From: Zygnema cylindricum | Lineage: Eukaryota; Streptophyta; Zygnematophyceae; Zygnematales; Zygnemataceae | DNA: 64,000 bases | Assembly: GCA_037447655.1 (NCBI GenBank) | Contig: JBBHKE010000866.1 | Coordinates: 37,730-101,729, forward strand | Direction: 5' to 3' | Part shown: positions 11,342 through 22,777 of the stretch, piece by piece | Position numbering within the stretch: position 1 is the stretch's first letter | How the letters are laid out: each line of letters starts with the position of its first letter | The notes under the pieces: generated by a model | Databases searched by the model: none | What the model was told of the DNA's origin: nothing | The model's input: only the letters and a program-made list of their open reading frames with translations | Made by a program: the position numbers and the translations under genes

Positions 11342-13317
11342 ATATTGTTGACTAAAAAAAAAATTAGTTTTAGATAGAATCTAGTTTAGTTTTAAAACTC
11401 AAAGAAATGGTTACTTATTTCCGATCGACCTAATGAAGAAATATCAAAGACTATCAAAAAATCTTTTGAAGAAAGGCCGTTTTATCAGATTTTCTTTCTT
11501 TTGTAATTTGGAAAAACTAAAGCTCGACCTCTTCTCAATGTAAAAAAAGAAAAAGAGGAGAGAGAAGAGTGGAAGGGGGACAGGAAAGGCGAGAGGGAGA
11601 GGGGCAAAAGGAAAGAAGGGGAAAAAGGGAAAGAGGAAGAGAGGGTGAGAGGGACAGGGAGACAGGAAAGGAAGTCAGTAATAAGTGGTTCGTAGTCTTA
11701 AATACCACAATGCTGAAAAGATCGTATAAACCTAAATGGTAAATAAGCTCTCACCTTTTTTTTGAGAGGTTCATAGAGCATAAACCTTCAGCAGTTTTTT
11801 TATTATTCCACTCCTTTTTCGTTTTTAGGGTTTTAGAGTTTTAAAGGATTTTTTAGGGTTTTTTAACTGTATTTGGACAAAAAGACTCGGAGTGAAATTT
11901 TCTTGAAACAATTAAGTTTTTTTTTTTTTTTTTTAAACAGAGGAGACGTCATTTTCAAGAAAAACTTTTTATTGAAAACTCGCGAAGGAGACTTTTGAGG
12001 TTTTGTGGAAAATATGAGAGCTCTCCCTCTCCCTCTCCCTCTCCCTCTCGGAGTTCTTTTTTTGGAATGAAATAAAGTGGATACTATTTATTACAACGTA
12101 GAAATGCTCTGTTATGTTGCAAAAGCTGAAAAAAAAATATTTGAGTTTTGAAAGTTTTGTATCCTGTGGAAGATTTGTAGCGGGTGGATTTTAGGTTTTT
12201 ATTATTATTATTACTGTCATTAATATTATTATAACTATTAATATGTGAGGTGGATAAGTTGTGTTTTAATTTTTTGGGTTAAATATCACTCGATATTTGG
12301 AAGGTGGTTTATTAGTAGACTGGGTTTTATTGTCGTTTTTTTGTGGTTTTTTGGCGTTCTTTTGGCGTTTTTTTGGCGTTTTTGCGGTTTGTAAGGAGTT
12401 CAAGGTTTTTTAAGGTTTTTAGGTGGTTTTTGGGGTTTTTAAGGTGTTGTTTTAGATATTGGGAGGGAAGACAGGTAAAGAAGTGGGTGGAAGTGGGAGT
12501 AACAGTTTGTTTGTTTAATAGTATATATTTTTTGGCTGTTGTTTTTTTTTTGTTTGTTTTTTAGTGGTAGCTAATTGGGTACGATTTCGTTTTTAGTGTC
12601 AAACAGTTTTTATGAAAAATGTACATTTTTTGACAAATTTAACTTATGAACCTGTGACCAATGTCACATCCGCCATTACTCTCGTTGCTTTCTTTTCTAT
12701 TTTGCTTTTTTTTCTTTTCCTTCCTTCATTTTTTTTTTCTTAATGTCTATTTATTGAAGTGGACGCGGTTTGTTAAAGCTTATTGTTATTATTATTATTA
12801 TTTTGGGTACGTTGGTTCAATATGACTCGTTTTTAAAAAATATGTGCTCACAAGAGACACCGTACTTTATTTAAATTATATTTTATTTAACGCTATTTTA
12901 ATAGCGCGTCGCTATTTTTCTCTTCTCTTTTTCCCTTCCTTCTTTTGACTTCTCAGCGTCTGCTCGCTTAAGTGTATTATCTGCCACGTCACGTTTTCAG
13001 CTGTGAAACATGTCTGTTAATATCGCGGTTTGGTATTGCTTCTTGGGAATTTAGCGTTGAGAATTAATTAGTGTAAAAAAACAATAAGTGTTATTAACTC
13101 TAATTAGAGTTTATGACTTCAAGGTCTTTCGCCAAAGAAAAAATAACTCTAATTTATATAGAACTCTAATTTATGCATAACTCTAATTTGGTTACTGCAT
13201 TTTTTCCATCGTGTGCGCACAAATGAAATACCTCTAACTGACAACCAAACCTAAAAACGCACGAGGGATAACTTGTGCTACACCGCGTATTGTTATTAGT
13301 GTAAATGATTTTTTAGT
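11342..13317. other. intergenic, low-complexity rich
   Basis: 3' flank of the Root_cap-like gene and spacer. It contains a GAGAGG-rich purine stretch (about 11540-11670), a short CTCCCT run (about 12021-12050), GT-rich sequence (12300-12560) and T/A runs. An AATAAA at about 12068 is a possible but distant polyadenylation signal. No gene recognised. Confidence 0.5.
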
Positions 13318-13460
13318 CACTTAAAACATCTTGTCTGTGTACACACTTGTCCAATTTTCACATGGAGACCGCCAAACGGAAGCTGAGAATTTTACCTTTC
13401 AAACGCATCCGTCAGATCCACAATCCGACAAGTGTGTACAGAGAAAAGATGTTTTAAGTG
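13318..13460. mobile_element. 143-bp hairpin MITE
   Basis: The left end CACTTAAAACATCTTGTCTG (13318 on) is the reverse complement of the right end over 34 bp with two mismatches (right arm 13427-13460). About 75 bp lie between the arms. No coding capacity, so it is likely a non-autonomous inverted-repeat transposon. No clear target-site duplication could be assigned. Confidence 0.8.
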
Positions 13461-13494
13461 GAAAAAGAAACATTAACACTAATGACGATATACA

Positions 13495-13703
13495 GTATAC
13501 TGTACTCAACCAAAAACAGTACATCCGTACTCAACCAAAAGTACAACCAAAAACAGTACATCCGTACTCAACCAAAAACAGTACATCCGTACTCAACCAA
13601 AAGCAGTACATCGTACTCAACCAAAAACGGTACATCCGTACTCAACCAAAAACAGTACATCCGTACTCAACAAAACAGTACATCGTACTCAACCAAAAGT
13701 ACA
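13495..13703. repeat. 25-bp minisatellite, about nine copies
   Basis: The unit is close to CAGTACATCCGTACTCAACC followed by AAAAA, with some copies shortened. Its translation gives only a repetitive Gln/Tyr/Ser/Thr-rich frame and is not considered a gene. Confidence 0.9.
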
Positions 13704-14295
13704 CTCACGAACCAGAACAAAAAATGAGTCGTTGTTGCGCAAAGACCAAACAGGTATAAAAAAGGGGTATAAAAAAAAAAAAAAACAGTTAAAAAGGCTA
13801 CAAGGGTTGCACGAGGAGAGGAGAGGATACCAACGCTTGTTTGAGACGAGGAAGTCTGAGAAGGGGTAAGAGGGACAGTTTGAGGGCTATATGGTGGAAT
13901 GCAAGGGGAGAATAGGGGGTATAGTAGCTGTTGTGGGGTGCCTATATTGAGGACCGATTTTTTTTTTTTTTTTTTGTTTCTTCGCAAGTGTTTTTACAAA
14001 GGTTGGTAATTGACAAAGAAAATCGGTGCTTTGACATTATTTTTATTTTATTTGTTATACAAGCAATTTGGCGATTGGGGGGGAAAGGCCAAGGATGAGT
14101 GCAAAATCATGTGTTGGGAAAAAATTATCGAAGAATTGTTCTTTTTACTATTTTATATGTTAGCCGTGTTTTTTTTTTTTTATTAAGTTTGCAAATTATT
14201 CCGTCTTATTATTTTGTATTATTTTGATCTATTTGAAATGATTCAATCAAGTCATGGTCAGAAAAGAAGAGGGGAAATGAAAGATAAGATACAAA

Positions 14296-14395
14296 AATGT
14301 ATATATTTGTATAAATAAATATATATAGACATATATACATATATACACATATACACATATACATATATACATATATACATGTATATACATGAAAA
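14296..14395. repeat. AT/AC dinucleotide-rich microsatellite
   Basis: Alternating ATATAC, ATATAT and ACATAT words over about 100 bp. Confidence 0.85.
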
Positions 14396-14962
14396 TATTA
14401 TTCACATGCATATGTATGTGCCAAGAACAGAGATGTATTGTTTCATTAGAAACTCGACATTGAAATGATGAATTATGCACTGTTTTTTTTATTTTTTTTG
14501 GTAATCCATGTATGAAACTTTTTCGTAACTCAACCATATGTAATTCGCTTTAATGAATTCATGAAAAAATAAGTGACTTTATGTTAAACTAGGAGAGGAG
14601 GAGGTGGATATCAGGAGGGGGGGAGGGGGGGGGGGGTGGGAGGGATTTGCAAAAAAAATGCAGTTGTTTTCAGATATTGTGTATGTGAAAGTCAAATGTA
14701 TCGGTTTGAACAAATAAGCAATTCCAAACGAAGGTCATTATTTCTTTTGTCAGGATGATGCTAAACAAAATTTCAATCATATGCATTTTTTAGAGTTTAC
14801 TTGCACTCGTCAAAACCTTGCATTCCGGTCGACATTTGATCAACCCCAAGGAGTGCAAATAGAAAAAGAATACGAGGGAGCATGGAGGGAAATTAAAATT
14901 TCCGGAAATGAAAAAAAGATCTAACATTGCACTGGTAATAGATTCCTCCAAAATACCACGCA

Positions 14963-15054
14963 GGGAGAGGGTGGAGAGGAGAGGGAGAGGGAGAGGGAGA
15001 GGGAGAGGGAGAGGGAGAAAGAAAGGGAGAGGGAGAGGGAGAGGGAGAGGGAGT
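14963..15054. repeat. (GGGAGA)n microsatellite
   Basis: Hexamer GGGAGA tandem array with one imperfection near 15020. Its complement (CTCCCT)n is the same motif that fills intron 1 of the uL24m gene. Confidence 0.9.
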
Positions 15055-15493
15055 AACGAAAAAAAAAAGTGAATTGAAGAAAGTAGAAATTCACATTCAC
15101 ACTAAAACACTAAGGTGCACAACAAACAACGGTAAACAACTCAAATCGGTGACGAAACATCATTTAAGGCTCCTCAACCAATCAAAAACTCTCTTTTTAC
15201 TGTTACAAAGACTCCAAGACACGCATAACAAGATCGACAAATCCAAACAACAACCTAAGGAAACTAGCAATTATCAAACTAATCGGAACAAAACGACCAT
15301 GTTAAAACGTTAAATCTCACCGCCAAATCACCGATCCAATAAGACTCAGCTTTTAATCAACAACCTTCCTATGAGAGTCTCTATTACTAATAAAGTGAAC
15401 ATTTGAGTTTCAAATGCCTCGGTCAATCTTTTCTCTTTTTTAAATATTATCCATTTGTACCCAATTCATAAGTTTGTACTTTTTGCCCACATC

Positions 15494-15735
15494 CAAACGG
15501 GTGGTGGTCGTTATAAGAGAGGAAGGGGGGAGACACGGTGTTTGATATTAAGGAGAAGGAGAGGGAGGAGTAGGGAGATGTGGAGGTGGGAAGTGTGGAG
15601 GAGATCGACGAGGAGGGGGGCGAGGAGGTGGGGTTCGTGGAGAAGGGAAGGGAGGAGAGCGAGGAGGGGGGGAACGAGGACCTGGGGATGGTGGAGGACG
15701 AGGTGGAGGAGAGGAGGAACGAGGAGGTGGTGGTG
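15494..15735. repeat. purine-rich low-complexity tract
   Basis: GGAGGAGG/GAGGTGG-rich sequence. The overlapping frames give Arg/Gly- or Pro/Ser-rich strings typical of biased composition, not a gene. Confidence 0.8.
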
Positions 15736-16457
15736 GTTGTAGCACTACAAAACATTCCAAGAAAAAAATCCATTGTCAATCACACTACTTCTTGCCGCAA
15801 ATTTAACAATTTCCTTTCAAAAATTTCAATTTCATGGAAGGTAGGGATAAATGGAAGGGGAAAATAATATAAAGGCGTTAAACAATTTGTTATCTAAACT
15901 TCTCTTTTTTTTCTCACATATAGCTATTGGCCGAGGTTGGAGGGTTGGGATTGAGAGGAAGAAACTTAAAGAAATTAACATTGAGAAGGTGAGGCGAAAT
16001 TTAATAGGTAACAAAAAACTCTCAATGAGAAAATTGAAGATAGATTTGAGAAAAAACTATTGGATTTTGATTTTGGGGTTGGAGAGAGAGTTGCAGAAGA
16101 GATTTGAAGTCAAACATGCAAAAATTTACCAGCGTTTTCTTTTCTATACATCTCGATATACTCCCTTTTTCTTCCACTCGACGAAAGTTTGAGCATTCAA
16201 CAAATTAAAGAAAATATTAAATAATGAATACAAAAGCCGCTCCAAACTGTCTTCTTTCAACGTTTTTTAGTATCCATATCCACTACATGTTTTATAAATA
16301 TTTGGAACATCTCAATTAGTGCTTAAATTTTAGATTCAAACATTCAATATTCACCACTTTCGATCGACCAATAGTACTCTTCAATTTCAAACGTTTAGCT
16401 TCCAAAATAAAAATTGAGAGAAGCCATTCGTGCGCATCTTGTGAAGGGAGGACCTAC

Positions 16458-16727
16458 ATTTGCAAGTGAACTTGTTCGCCTTGTTGCTGTATCCTGGATT
16501 GCATGCACATGTACGAGATATCCCGTCCGTACCATTGGAGCAAATACCGCCTCCCCCACAAGGCCCTCCTGGCTGGGTCGCATTGCAAAACCCTGCACAC
16601 TCGCTTTTGCTTCGTTGATCTTTGGATTTGCATTCGGATGGGAGGAATGCGCCTGGCCAACTCTTCGCGGTTGGGATGCCCGTACGCTTCGATAACCGGC
16701 CCGCTCAAGTAGTTGTTGGTAACATCA
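16458..16727 (-). pseudogene. terminal LRR start plus EGF-like Cys-rich segment
   Basis: After the acceptor TTTCCAG the expected phase gives DVTNNYLSGPV. The conserved-looking Cys-rich stretch is in another frame: ECAGFCNATQPGGPCGGGGI, then CSNGTDGISRTCACNPGYSN and a final CKC. The spacing C-x6-PCGGGGIC...CxCNPGY is EGF-like. A one- or two-base indel between the two parts is the simplest explanation. A GTAGGT donor-like site follows CK. It may be the juxtamembrane part of a receptor-like protein. Confidence 0.6.
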
Positions 16728-17434
16728 CTGGAAATAGTGTGGAAAAACCACAATTAGGCAAGCCATGAAAATCCATGAAAACATATCTAGAAAAGAAAAA
16801 TGTCAAGTGTGAAGCGTGACGTTTGAATCAAGAGGAATAAATCATAGCAGCAAAAACCGCTAACCTCTATATTCACGAGTTTAAAGTCAGGCTTTGCTTT
16901 AACATAAGATATTTAATGCTCGTTTGATTGTATGACTAATTACTAAACATTATATTCAGAAAATACATATAATGGAAAACTTGAAAATTTGTGTTTTTCG
17001 ACAATTCCAGCTGCTAATTTGACCTTTGGACAAGTTAAAAACTAAACTTCTAAGGAATTTCACTTTTGTATTTAAGAAAAAAAGTGAAAAAAAAAACATT
17101 TTCGGTTATAATGTCAAAATATTCATCTATACGAGAATTATAGTGGTTGAATTATTCAAAGCACTGAAATAGTATTTGCAAAATACCACAATTTTGCTAG
17201 GTACTAACAAAAAAAATATAAACCCTAAAAAGTAACAACCCGTCAAACCATACAAAATAAAAGAAAAGATCACAAAAATGGGTAAAAAAACAATCGACAT
17301 CCGCAATGTTGTCACCCCAGATGGCGTTCATTCACAATCTCCACCGCCCTTGCCCCCTATTGGTCTATCACAAACCACGACCATTAAGAGCACACTTTTT
17401 ATGTGTAGCATAACCATTGTGCCACGTGTCTTAC

Positions 17435-17506
17435 ATTAATAGGAGGGACGTCAGTTGAGTGATGTTCGATGAAATTCCTCCACTCAACTGGTTGCTTCCT
17501 AGGAGT
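17435..17506 (-). pseudogene. LRR exon 10
   Basis: 72 nt, acceptor GTCACAG, donor GTAAG. Codes LLGSNQLSGGISSNITQLTS followed by LLL. Confidence 0.85.
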
Positions 17507-17744
17507 CTGTGACAATGGGAATCCACACCACCCCTCCCCCCAAGCAGTTGCCTCCTAGTTAGTGAGGCCCAATAGGTTATAGACCAAAAAACTTGAGTTT
17601 AAACCTTTACAAAATACATATATAGATTTGTCAGCCACCATTACAAGTCGATATATATGATGACCATAATGTTGAATTTAGTTTTTGTAGTAGTCGGTGG
17701 ATTCAACTTCCCCTGTAGGAGATCGAGGGTCCCACGTGTCTTAC

Positions 17745-17816
17745 AAGAATTGGAGGGATTTCATTTTACCGATGGTCCGTGGAATGTTTCCAGTCAACTT
17801 GTTGTCACCCAGATTT
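17745..17816 (-). pseudogene. LRR exon 9
   Basis: 72 nt, acceptor GTAATAG, donor GTAAG. Codes NLGDNKLTGNIPRTIGKMKS followed by LQF. Confidence 0.85.
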
Positions 17817-18045
17817 CTATTACCCCCTCACCCCCACCTGCCAAGTACCTTACAGTCAGTATGGCCTAGTAGGGTACAAACCAAAAACGCAATTGAGTTT
17901 AAATTATAAGCAAACTCATCCAGATGTACTTAAGCCACCATCAAGAAAAGAAAAATAAAACAATCATAATTTTGAATAGAATTTTTGTTGTAGTTGACAG
18001 ATTCGACCTTCCCTAAAACGGATCCATTAGTGTCATTGGTCTTAC

Positions 18046-18117
18046 AAGTATTGGACGGATGTGAGTTGACCGATGGTCAACGGAATGCTTCCACTCAAGT
18101 TGTTATTATCAAGAGCT
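18046..18117 (-). pseudogene. LRR exon 8
   Basis: 72 nt, acceptor GTCACAG, donor GTAAG. Codes ALDNNNLSGSIPLTIGQLTS followed by VQY. Confidence 0.85.
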
Positions 18118-18337
18118 CTGTGACACTGAGCAGCCTCCCCCCTCCGATGTTTTCCGGTTAGTAAAACCAAAAAAACAATTGAGGCGATTTTTGTACTAAA
18201 TTCATCTTAAGGGTTTTTAACCACCATCACTATTAGAAAAAGTTAACGGCCATAGTTTTGAGCGGATTTCCTCTCGTGTTTGAGGGATTGGACCATCCCT
18301 TTGATAGATGCATAGTGTCATGCGTAGGGATTGATAT

Positions 18338-18652
18338 CAATCTGGAAAATCCAATAATCAATAACAGGTTTATTTTCTGTTCCCAAGGACAGTATACCGT
18401 ACATCAAAATTTATAGTCGGTAAAAATCGCTAATCCAATTATCACAAATAATATAAGTGTTACAGTATTACACAATGCATGTCAATTACCTCCGATTATA
18501 GATTTAATTGGCGATGATTGAGCTATCGACGCTTATAGGTCCCGGCAACAAATATCACAACAATCAAAACAATCAATTTTGTCGATTTCGATAATATTGA
18601 TATCGCCGAATATCGGCAAAATAGGGGAAATGACATGAATCCCTATTGATAT
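18338..18652. mobile_element. 315-bp insertion in an LRR-unit intron
   Basis: Flanked by ATTGATAT (18330-18337 and 18645-18652), a possible 8-bp target-site duplication. The interval breaks the LRR-unit spacing: the exons either side are 614 bp apart, and removing the insertion restores the 299-bp period. The sequence is rich in CGATA words and belongs with the dispersed CGATA-rich repeats. No coding capacity. Confidence 0.65.
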
Positions 18653-18659
18653 ATCTTAC

Positions 18660-18731
18660 AAGTATGTGAGGGATGGCAGTTCACCCATGGACGCGGGAAT
18701 GCTTCCATTAAACATGTTATAATTTAGACCT
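18660..18731 (-). pseudogene. LRR exon 7, acceptor lost
   Basis: 72-nt module coding GLNYNMFNGSIPASMGELPS followed by LTY. The plus strand shows CAGCGACACC where siblings show CTGTGACACC, so the acceptor reads CTG instead of CAG. A GAG two bases inside is the nearest AG and would change the frame. Confidence 0.8.
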
Positions 18732-18947
18732 CAGCGACACCAGCCATCCCCACCCTCTCACCACCCCGCCAAATACCTCCTAGTTAGTATGGGCTACTTA
18801 GGTAATAAACCAAAGTTTTATGTCGCCTCAGGAATTTTAAGCCAGCATTCCAATTACAAAAACGCGTAGCCATATTCGAACTAGTTTTTAATTGCAATTG
18901 TTGGATTCTACCTCCCCTTAACAAAACCATTATGCCTGGTGTCTTAC

Positions 18948-19019
18948 AATCCTGTGAGGGATGTTAGGTTACGGATGGACGATGGGATTTTTCCACTCAG
19001 CTTGTTGTCACCTAGAACT
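18948..19019 (-). pseudogene. LRR exon 6
   Basis: 72 nt, acceptor GTCATAG, donor GTAAG. Codes VLGDNKLSGKIPSSIRNLTS followed by LTG. Confidence 0.85.
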
Positions 19020-19251
19020 CTATGACACCCAACATCCCCACCCCGCCAATCCTCCTCCACCCCAAAAACACAAAGTTAGTATGGGCTGCAAGGTTATAAA
19101 CCAAAAAAAAAATCGCTGGTGAATTCTTAATTATTTCATCTAAGGTATTTATCACCCATCCCAATTGGAGAAATGACATTCAAGATTTTGATATGATTTT
19201 TGGTTGTGGTTGATGGACGTATTAGTCCCTTCATAAGGCCATGAGTCTTAC

Positions 19252-19323
19252 AAGGTTTGGAGGGACGTCAGTTGAACGATAGACGATAAAATGCTTCCAC
19301 TAAACTGGTTTTTGTTTAGGTAT
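19252..19323 (-). pseudogene. LRR exon 5
   Basis: 72 nt, acceptor GTCACAG, donor GTAAG. Codes YLNKNQFSGSILSSIVQLTS followed by LQT. Confidence 0.85.
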
Positions 19324-20257
19324 CTGTGACATGGGGCACACCCATCCAACCAGGCCACACACACCCAAAAGTGACTCCCAATAAGTATAGACTAAAAGGT
19401 TATACAACAGTGAAAAATTTGACTTGGTATTCCTGGCAAGTACATGTGAAGGGTGCTCATCCACCGTCCAAGGTGTGGATTATATTTTGAGCAAACCTTT
19501 CCGCCCGAAATTTAATGAACATCAGTTCAGCTAATTGTGAGTTTAGGCGCAAGAAAGGATTATTATATTCATCATATGGATGTGACTATGAGATTCCTAC
19601 ACGGAGATTTAAAGACCCTCCAAAACAGACTTGATGCTGACATTGATGCACATAAGCACGTTTACGGGTTTCAAATAGTCAAAACGTATCTTGACTCCAT
19701 TAGAATAAAGTGAACAGATAATGTCGGTTGTTTTTAAATATTCATAATATTGCCGTTGAAGGAGCACACTACTCTACGCGTCGTTATCAAAAGCGATACG
19801 AAGACGAATCGAGGCTTAATATAAGTGGTTGAGAAGCATTTTTAACAGTTTTTATGGCAAGAACAAAAGAAGATTCTACCCGAGGACTAGGAAGTGTACG
19901 ATACGCTTTAGTCTAAAACCCTTGAAACCTACTTTATCTCTGACTTGTTGTTCTCATTGTTCCTATTGCTCTTTTTATTGTAAACCAAATCGTTTTGTTT
20001 CTTCTTACTGTTGTTCTTCTTATTTAAATTTTCTTCTTCTTATTTTTAATCGTTTTTCAATAACTACATTCCATAAAAAATAACACTCGAAAACTCTAAA
20101 ACTTGGACTTGCACTTTCTGAAGTAAGAAATCAAACATTTTTGCCAACTTTCAACATGATCCTTACAATCTTCATTGTGGTAAAATCTTTTTTTGCAACA
20201 AACCATAACTAGAAGTACATTTTTGATGCATAACATAACCAACGAAATGTGTCTTAC
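19324..20257. other. LRR intron with extra sequence
   Basis: About 930 bp instead of about 230 bp between neighbouring LRR exons. The first about 100 bp and the last about 100 bp resemble the normal unit intron; the middle (about 19430-20160) is unrelated and shows nothing recognisable. Confidence 0.45.
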
Positions 20258-20375
20258 AGCTTCTGGAGGGATGTGAGTTGAGTGATGGATGACGGAATGC
20301 TTCCATTCAGTTTGGGATGTGAGTTGAGTGATGGATGACGGAATGCTTCCATTCAGTTTGTTATAAGAAAGATCT
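20258..20375 (-). pseudogene. LRR exon 4 with 46-bp internal tandem duplication
   Basis: Begins as DLSYNKLNGSIPSSITQLTS, then a direct 46-bp duplication (start of the second copy at about 20313 on the plus strand) makes the exon 118 nt and shifts the frame. Splice sites are intact. Confidence 0.9.
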
Positions 20376-21631
20376 CTGTGACGCCATCCCGCCACCACCT
20401 CCCACGTCGTCAAATGACACCGACTTAGTATGGGAAAAATGGTTGTAAACCGAATAATAATATCGAGTGTTCTTTAGTAAATACAACGAAAAGGTTTTTA
20501 TTCACCATCACACTTGGAAAAAAAAATACAAACATTATTTTGCATTGGTTTCCATTGATTACTGATAGATTTAATTTTAGGCTATTCTAGGCCAAGCCAA
20601 TCTAGGTATGACGATCAAGGTAACTGAGAATAAAAAAAGAGGTAACTCTAGAAAGAGATTCCCACAGTTCTCGAGGGGAAAATTCTTACTCTATCAAAGG
20701 TAATGTATACGAAAAGAGTAAAATTACGTAAGATACAGTAAGATTACTGGACTTAGGACTAAAAACTGAAGAGGTCGATCTAAACATATGCAATGATAGG
20801 GAACTCTAGTAGGTATGACTAATCTAGGTGACCCTATACAAAGGTCAGTTTCCGGAAAAGTAGAAGGCGAACAAGTGCCAAAAGGGATTCCTCTAGTTTT
20901 TAAAGGATTTTCTACACACTACTAGAGGTGTGTTACAGAAAATGATAAAGATTACTTAAAAATAAACTAAAGTATTAAACTCAAGGCTTAGCATTAAGGA
21001 TCGATATATAGATTATTCTATATGACGCAAGGAAAAGAAGGGAAGGTGAAGGGGGGCTATAAGAGGCAAGGCCACTTCAACTAAAAGAACAACAGATGTG
21101 AAAAAAAAAGAATATTGGCATAGGAAAAAACCTAGAATTAATAATAATACAAAGAGATCCACAAGGAGACGAAGAGAAGCAATAGGGTGGAAACGACTTC
21201 TCATTACAATCGGTTAATTGACCCAAAAAAGAAAAAGAACGTATGAATGACTTATTGGTGGACACACGAGTTAATTGAAGCGTAAAGGTTGAGCAAGCGT
21301 CTTGATTGAACTTTTTTCTCTTACAAAGCATCCGCAAGCACCACTTTTGGTACATCTATAATGTTATGTTTATATTATTGCCTATGGTTCTCGCTAAACA
21401 ATTGGAAAGCAACAACATCTTCATATTCGAAAGAGTGGACTCGCGTTTTCAAAATGAAAATTTACAAAAAAAAAAAGATACATAACATAATTTTTGCTTT
21501 CAGATAATTGTCCCAACTCTCCACTAATAAAAGATAAATATCCGATGCAGCGATATACCTTTGGCAACAAACCATAACTAGTAACAGTACACAATTCATA
21601 GGTAAGGTAACCATAGTGTCATGTGTCTTAC
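20376..21631. other. LRR intron with unclassified insertion
   Basis: The normal unit intron resumes near both ends (AACAAACCATAACTAG before the next exon at about 21570). The interior, about 20580-21540, is unique in the window and has no recognisable protein or terminal repeats. Confidence 0.4.
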
Positions 21632-21703
21632 AAGTGTTGAAGGTTTTTCAATTCACCAATGGACTTCAGAATGTGTCCACTCAACTCGTTGTTACCAAGC
21701 ACT
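21632..21703 (-). pseudogene. LRR exon 3
   Basis: 72 nt, acceptor GTCACAG, donor GTAAG, phase 2. Codes VLGNNELSGHILKSIGELKN plus LQH, an intact repeat. Confidence 0.85.
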
Positions 21704-22289
21704 CTGTGACACCGATGTTATCCCCTCCCTCTCCACAAAAGTGCCTCCCAATTAGTATGTATACGAAGCTGTAAACTAATAATAATCAAGTGTGAACCCT
21801 TAGTGACCGAATCTAAAGGGGTTTTATTCACCATTAAATTTATATGGAACATTATCCACATAATTTTGATTCCACATTACAGTTAATAACTTTGACCTAC
21901 GAACACAATGTCCACACACAATCGCATTTGTACTTACCCAACCCCCTTTTCCCTCGCTTCCCAATAGGATGTCACTGAATTTCTCCAAATTAAATGATTT
22001 ACTTAAAGAAAAGCATAATAACAAAAACACGGAAAAAAGCCAATTTTAAAATTTCTTGTTAAATCATGAATGAAGGCTCAAACATAGATGACCGAAAGGC
22101 CCAAAAAAATAAGAAACGTAGGATGTACTATACAGTTATACGAAATTTCTGAACGAAGAGATACATGACAAAAGCAAAAATAAAAAGGCTTAGCAACCCT
22201 AAAATTACAACCAATATCAACTGTTATTATTTACTAAGGCAATACATCGGAAACTATCACCTGCAACTCGGAAAACGGTAACCTATTCA

Positions 22290-22510
22290 TATCCCAAAAT
22301 TTTCATAAAATTCTCAACTCAAATGACCACTTTAACAACTACATCGGGAACCATGTATCCAACTTCCACAGTGGACAGAGTAAACTGTAATTTACAATTT
22401 TCTCTTCTGCAACATGATTCTTCTCCAATCTTCAAAACATATCTAGTAACAAACTCTTTGGTGAACCGGTGACCTCCATTTTTGGCGACCTTATTTATTT
22501 ATGGATATTC
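22290..22510 (+). pseudogene. possible plus-strand LRR remnant
   Basis: Plus-strand frames give KILNSNDHFNNYIGNHVSNF and then LQNISSNKLFGEPVTSIFGD followed by LIYL, both LRR-like and adjacent without introns, with stops between. It lies in an intron of the minus-strand LRR gene in opposite orientation. Could be a decayed unspliced-type or retrocopied LRR piece, or chance similarity. Confidence 0.35.
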
Positions 22511-22705
22511 ATTATCCACTATTAATACTACTATTTATTCAATTTTCTAACTGCTTAGACATATAACTTGTTGTTGTTAACGTTATTCAATGTTGTTTTT
22601 TTTTCACGATCCCCTCTCACTCCCTCCCATCTTCTTCTATCACGACCCATAACCATACAGAGTACACTTTTACGCGTAACATGTCCACGGTGGCGCATGT
22701 CTTAC

Positions 22706-22777
22706 AACGTTCGAAGACATGCCAGTCGACCGATGAACGACGGAATGACTCCACTAAACTAGTTTCCAGTTAGAGTA
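22706..22777 (-). pseudogene. LRR exon 2 with in-frame stop
   Basis: 72 nt, acceptor GTCGCAG, donor GTAAG. The frame gives TLTGN-stop-FSGVIPSFIGRLACLR: a TAG codon sits where sibling exons carry a Lys, Gln or Asn codon before Leu/Phe. Confidence 0.8.

Larger units (their letters stand above)
13704..16394. other. intergenic, simple-sequence rich
   Basis: Contains an AT/AC microsatellite (14296-14395), a G-rich run near 14617-14642, a (GGGAGA)n block (about 14963-15054) and a G/A-rich stretch (15494-15735) that gives shadow frames on both strands. No family-like protein or RNA gene seen. Confidence 0.5.

Noticed and set aside
13331-13759. 142-codon Gln/Tyr/Ser/Thr repeat protein
   Set aside because: It spans the MITE and the 25-bp minisatellite; the unit length and imperfections point to non-coding repeat.
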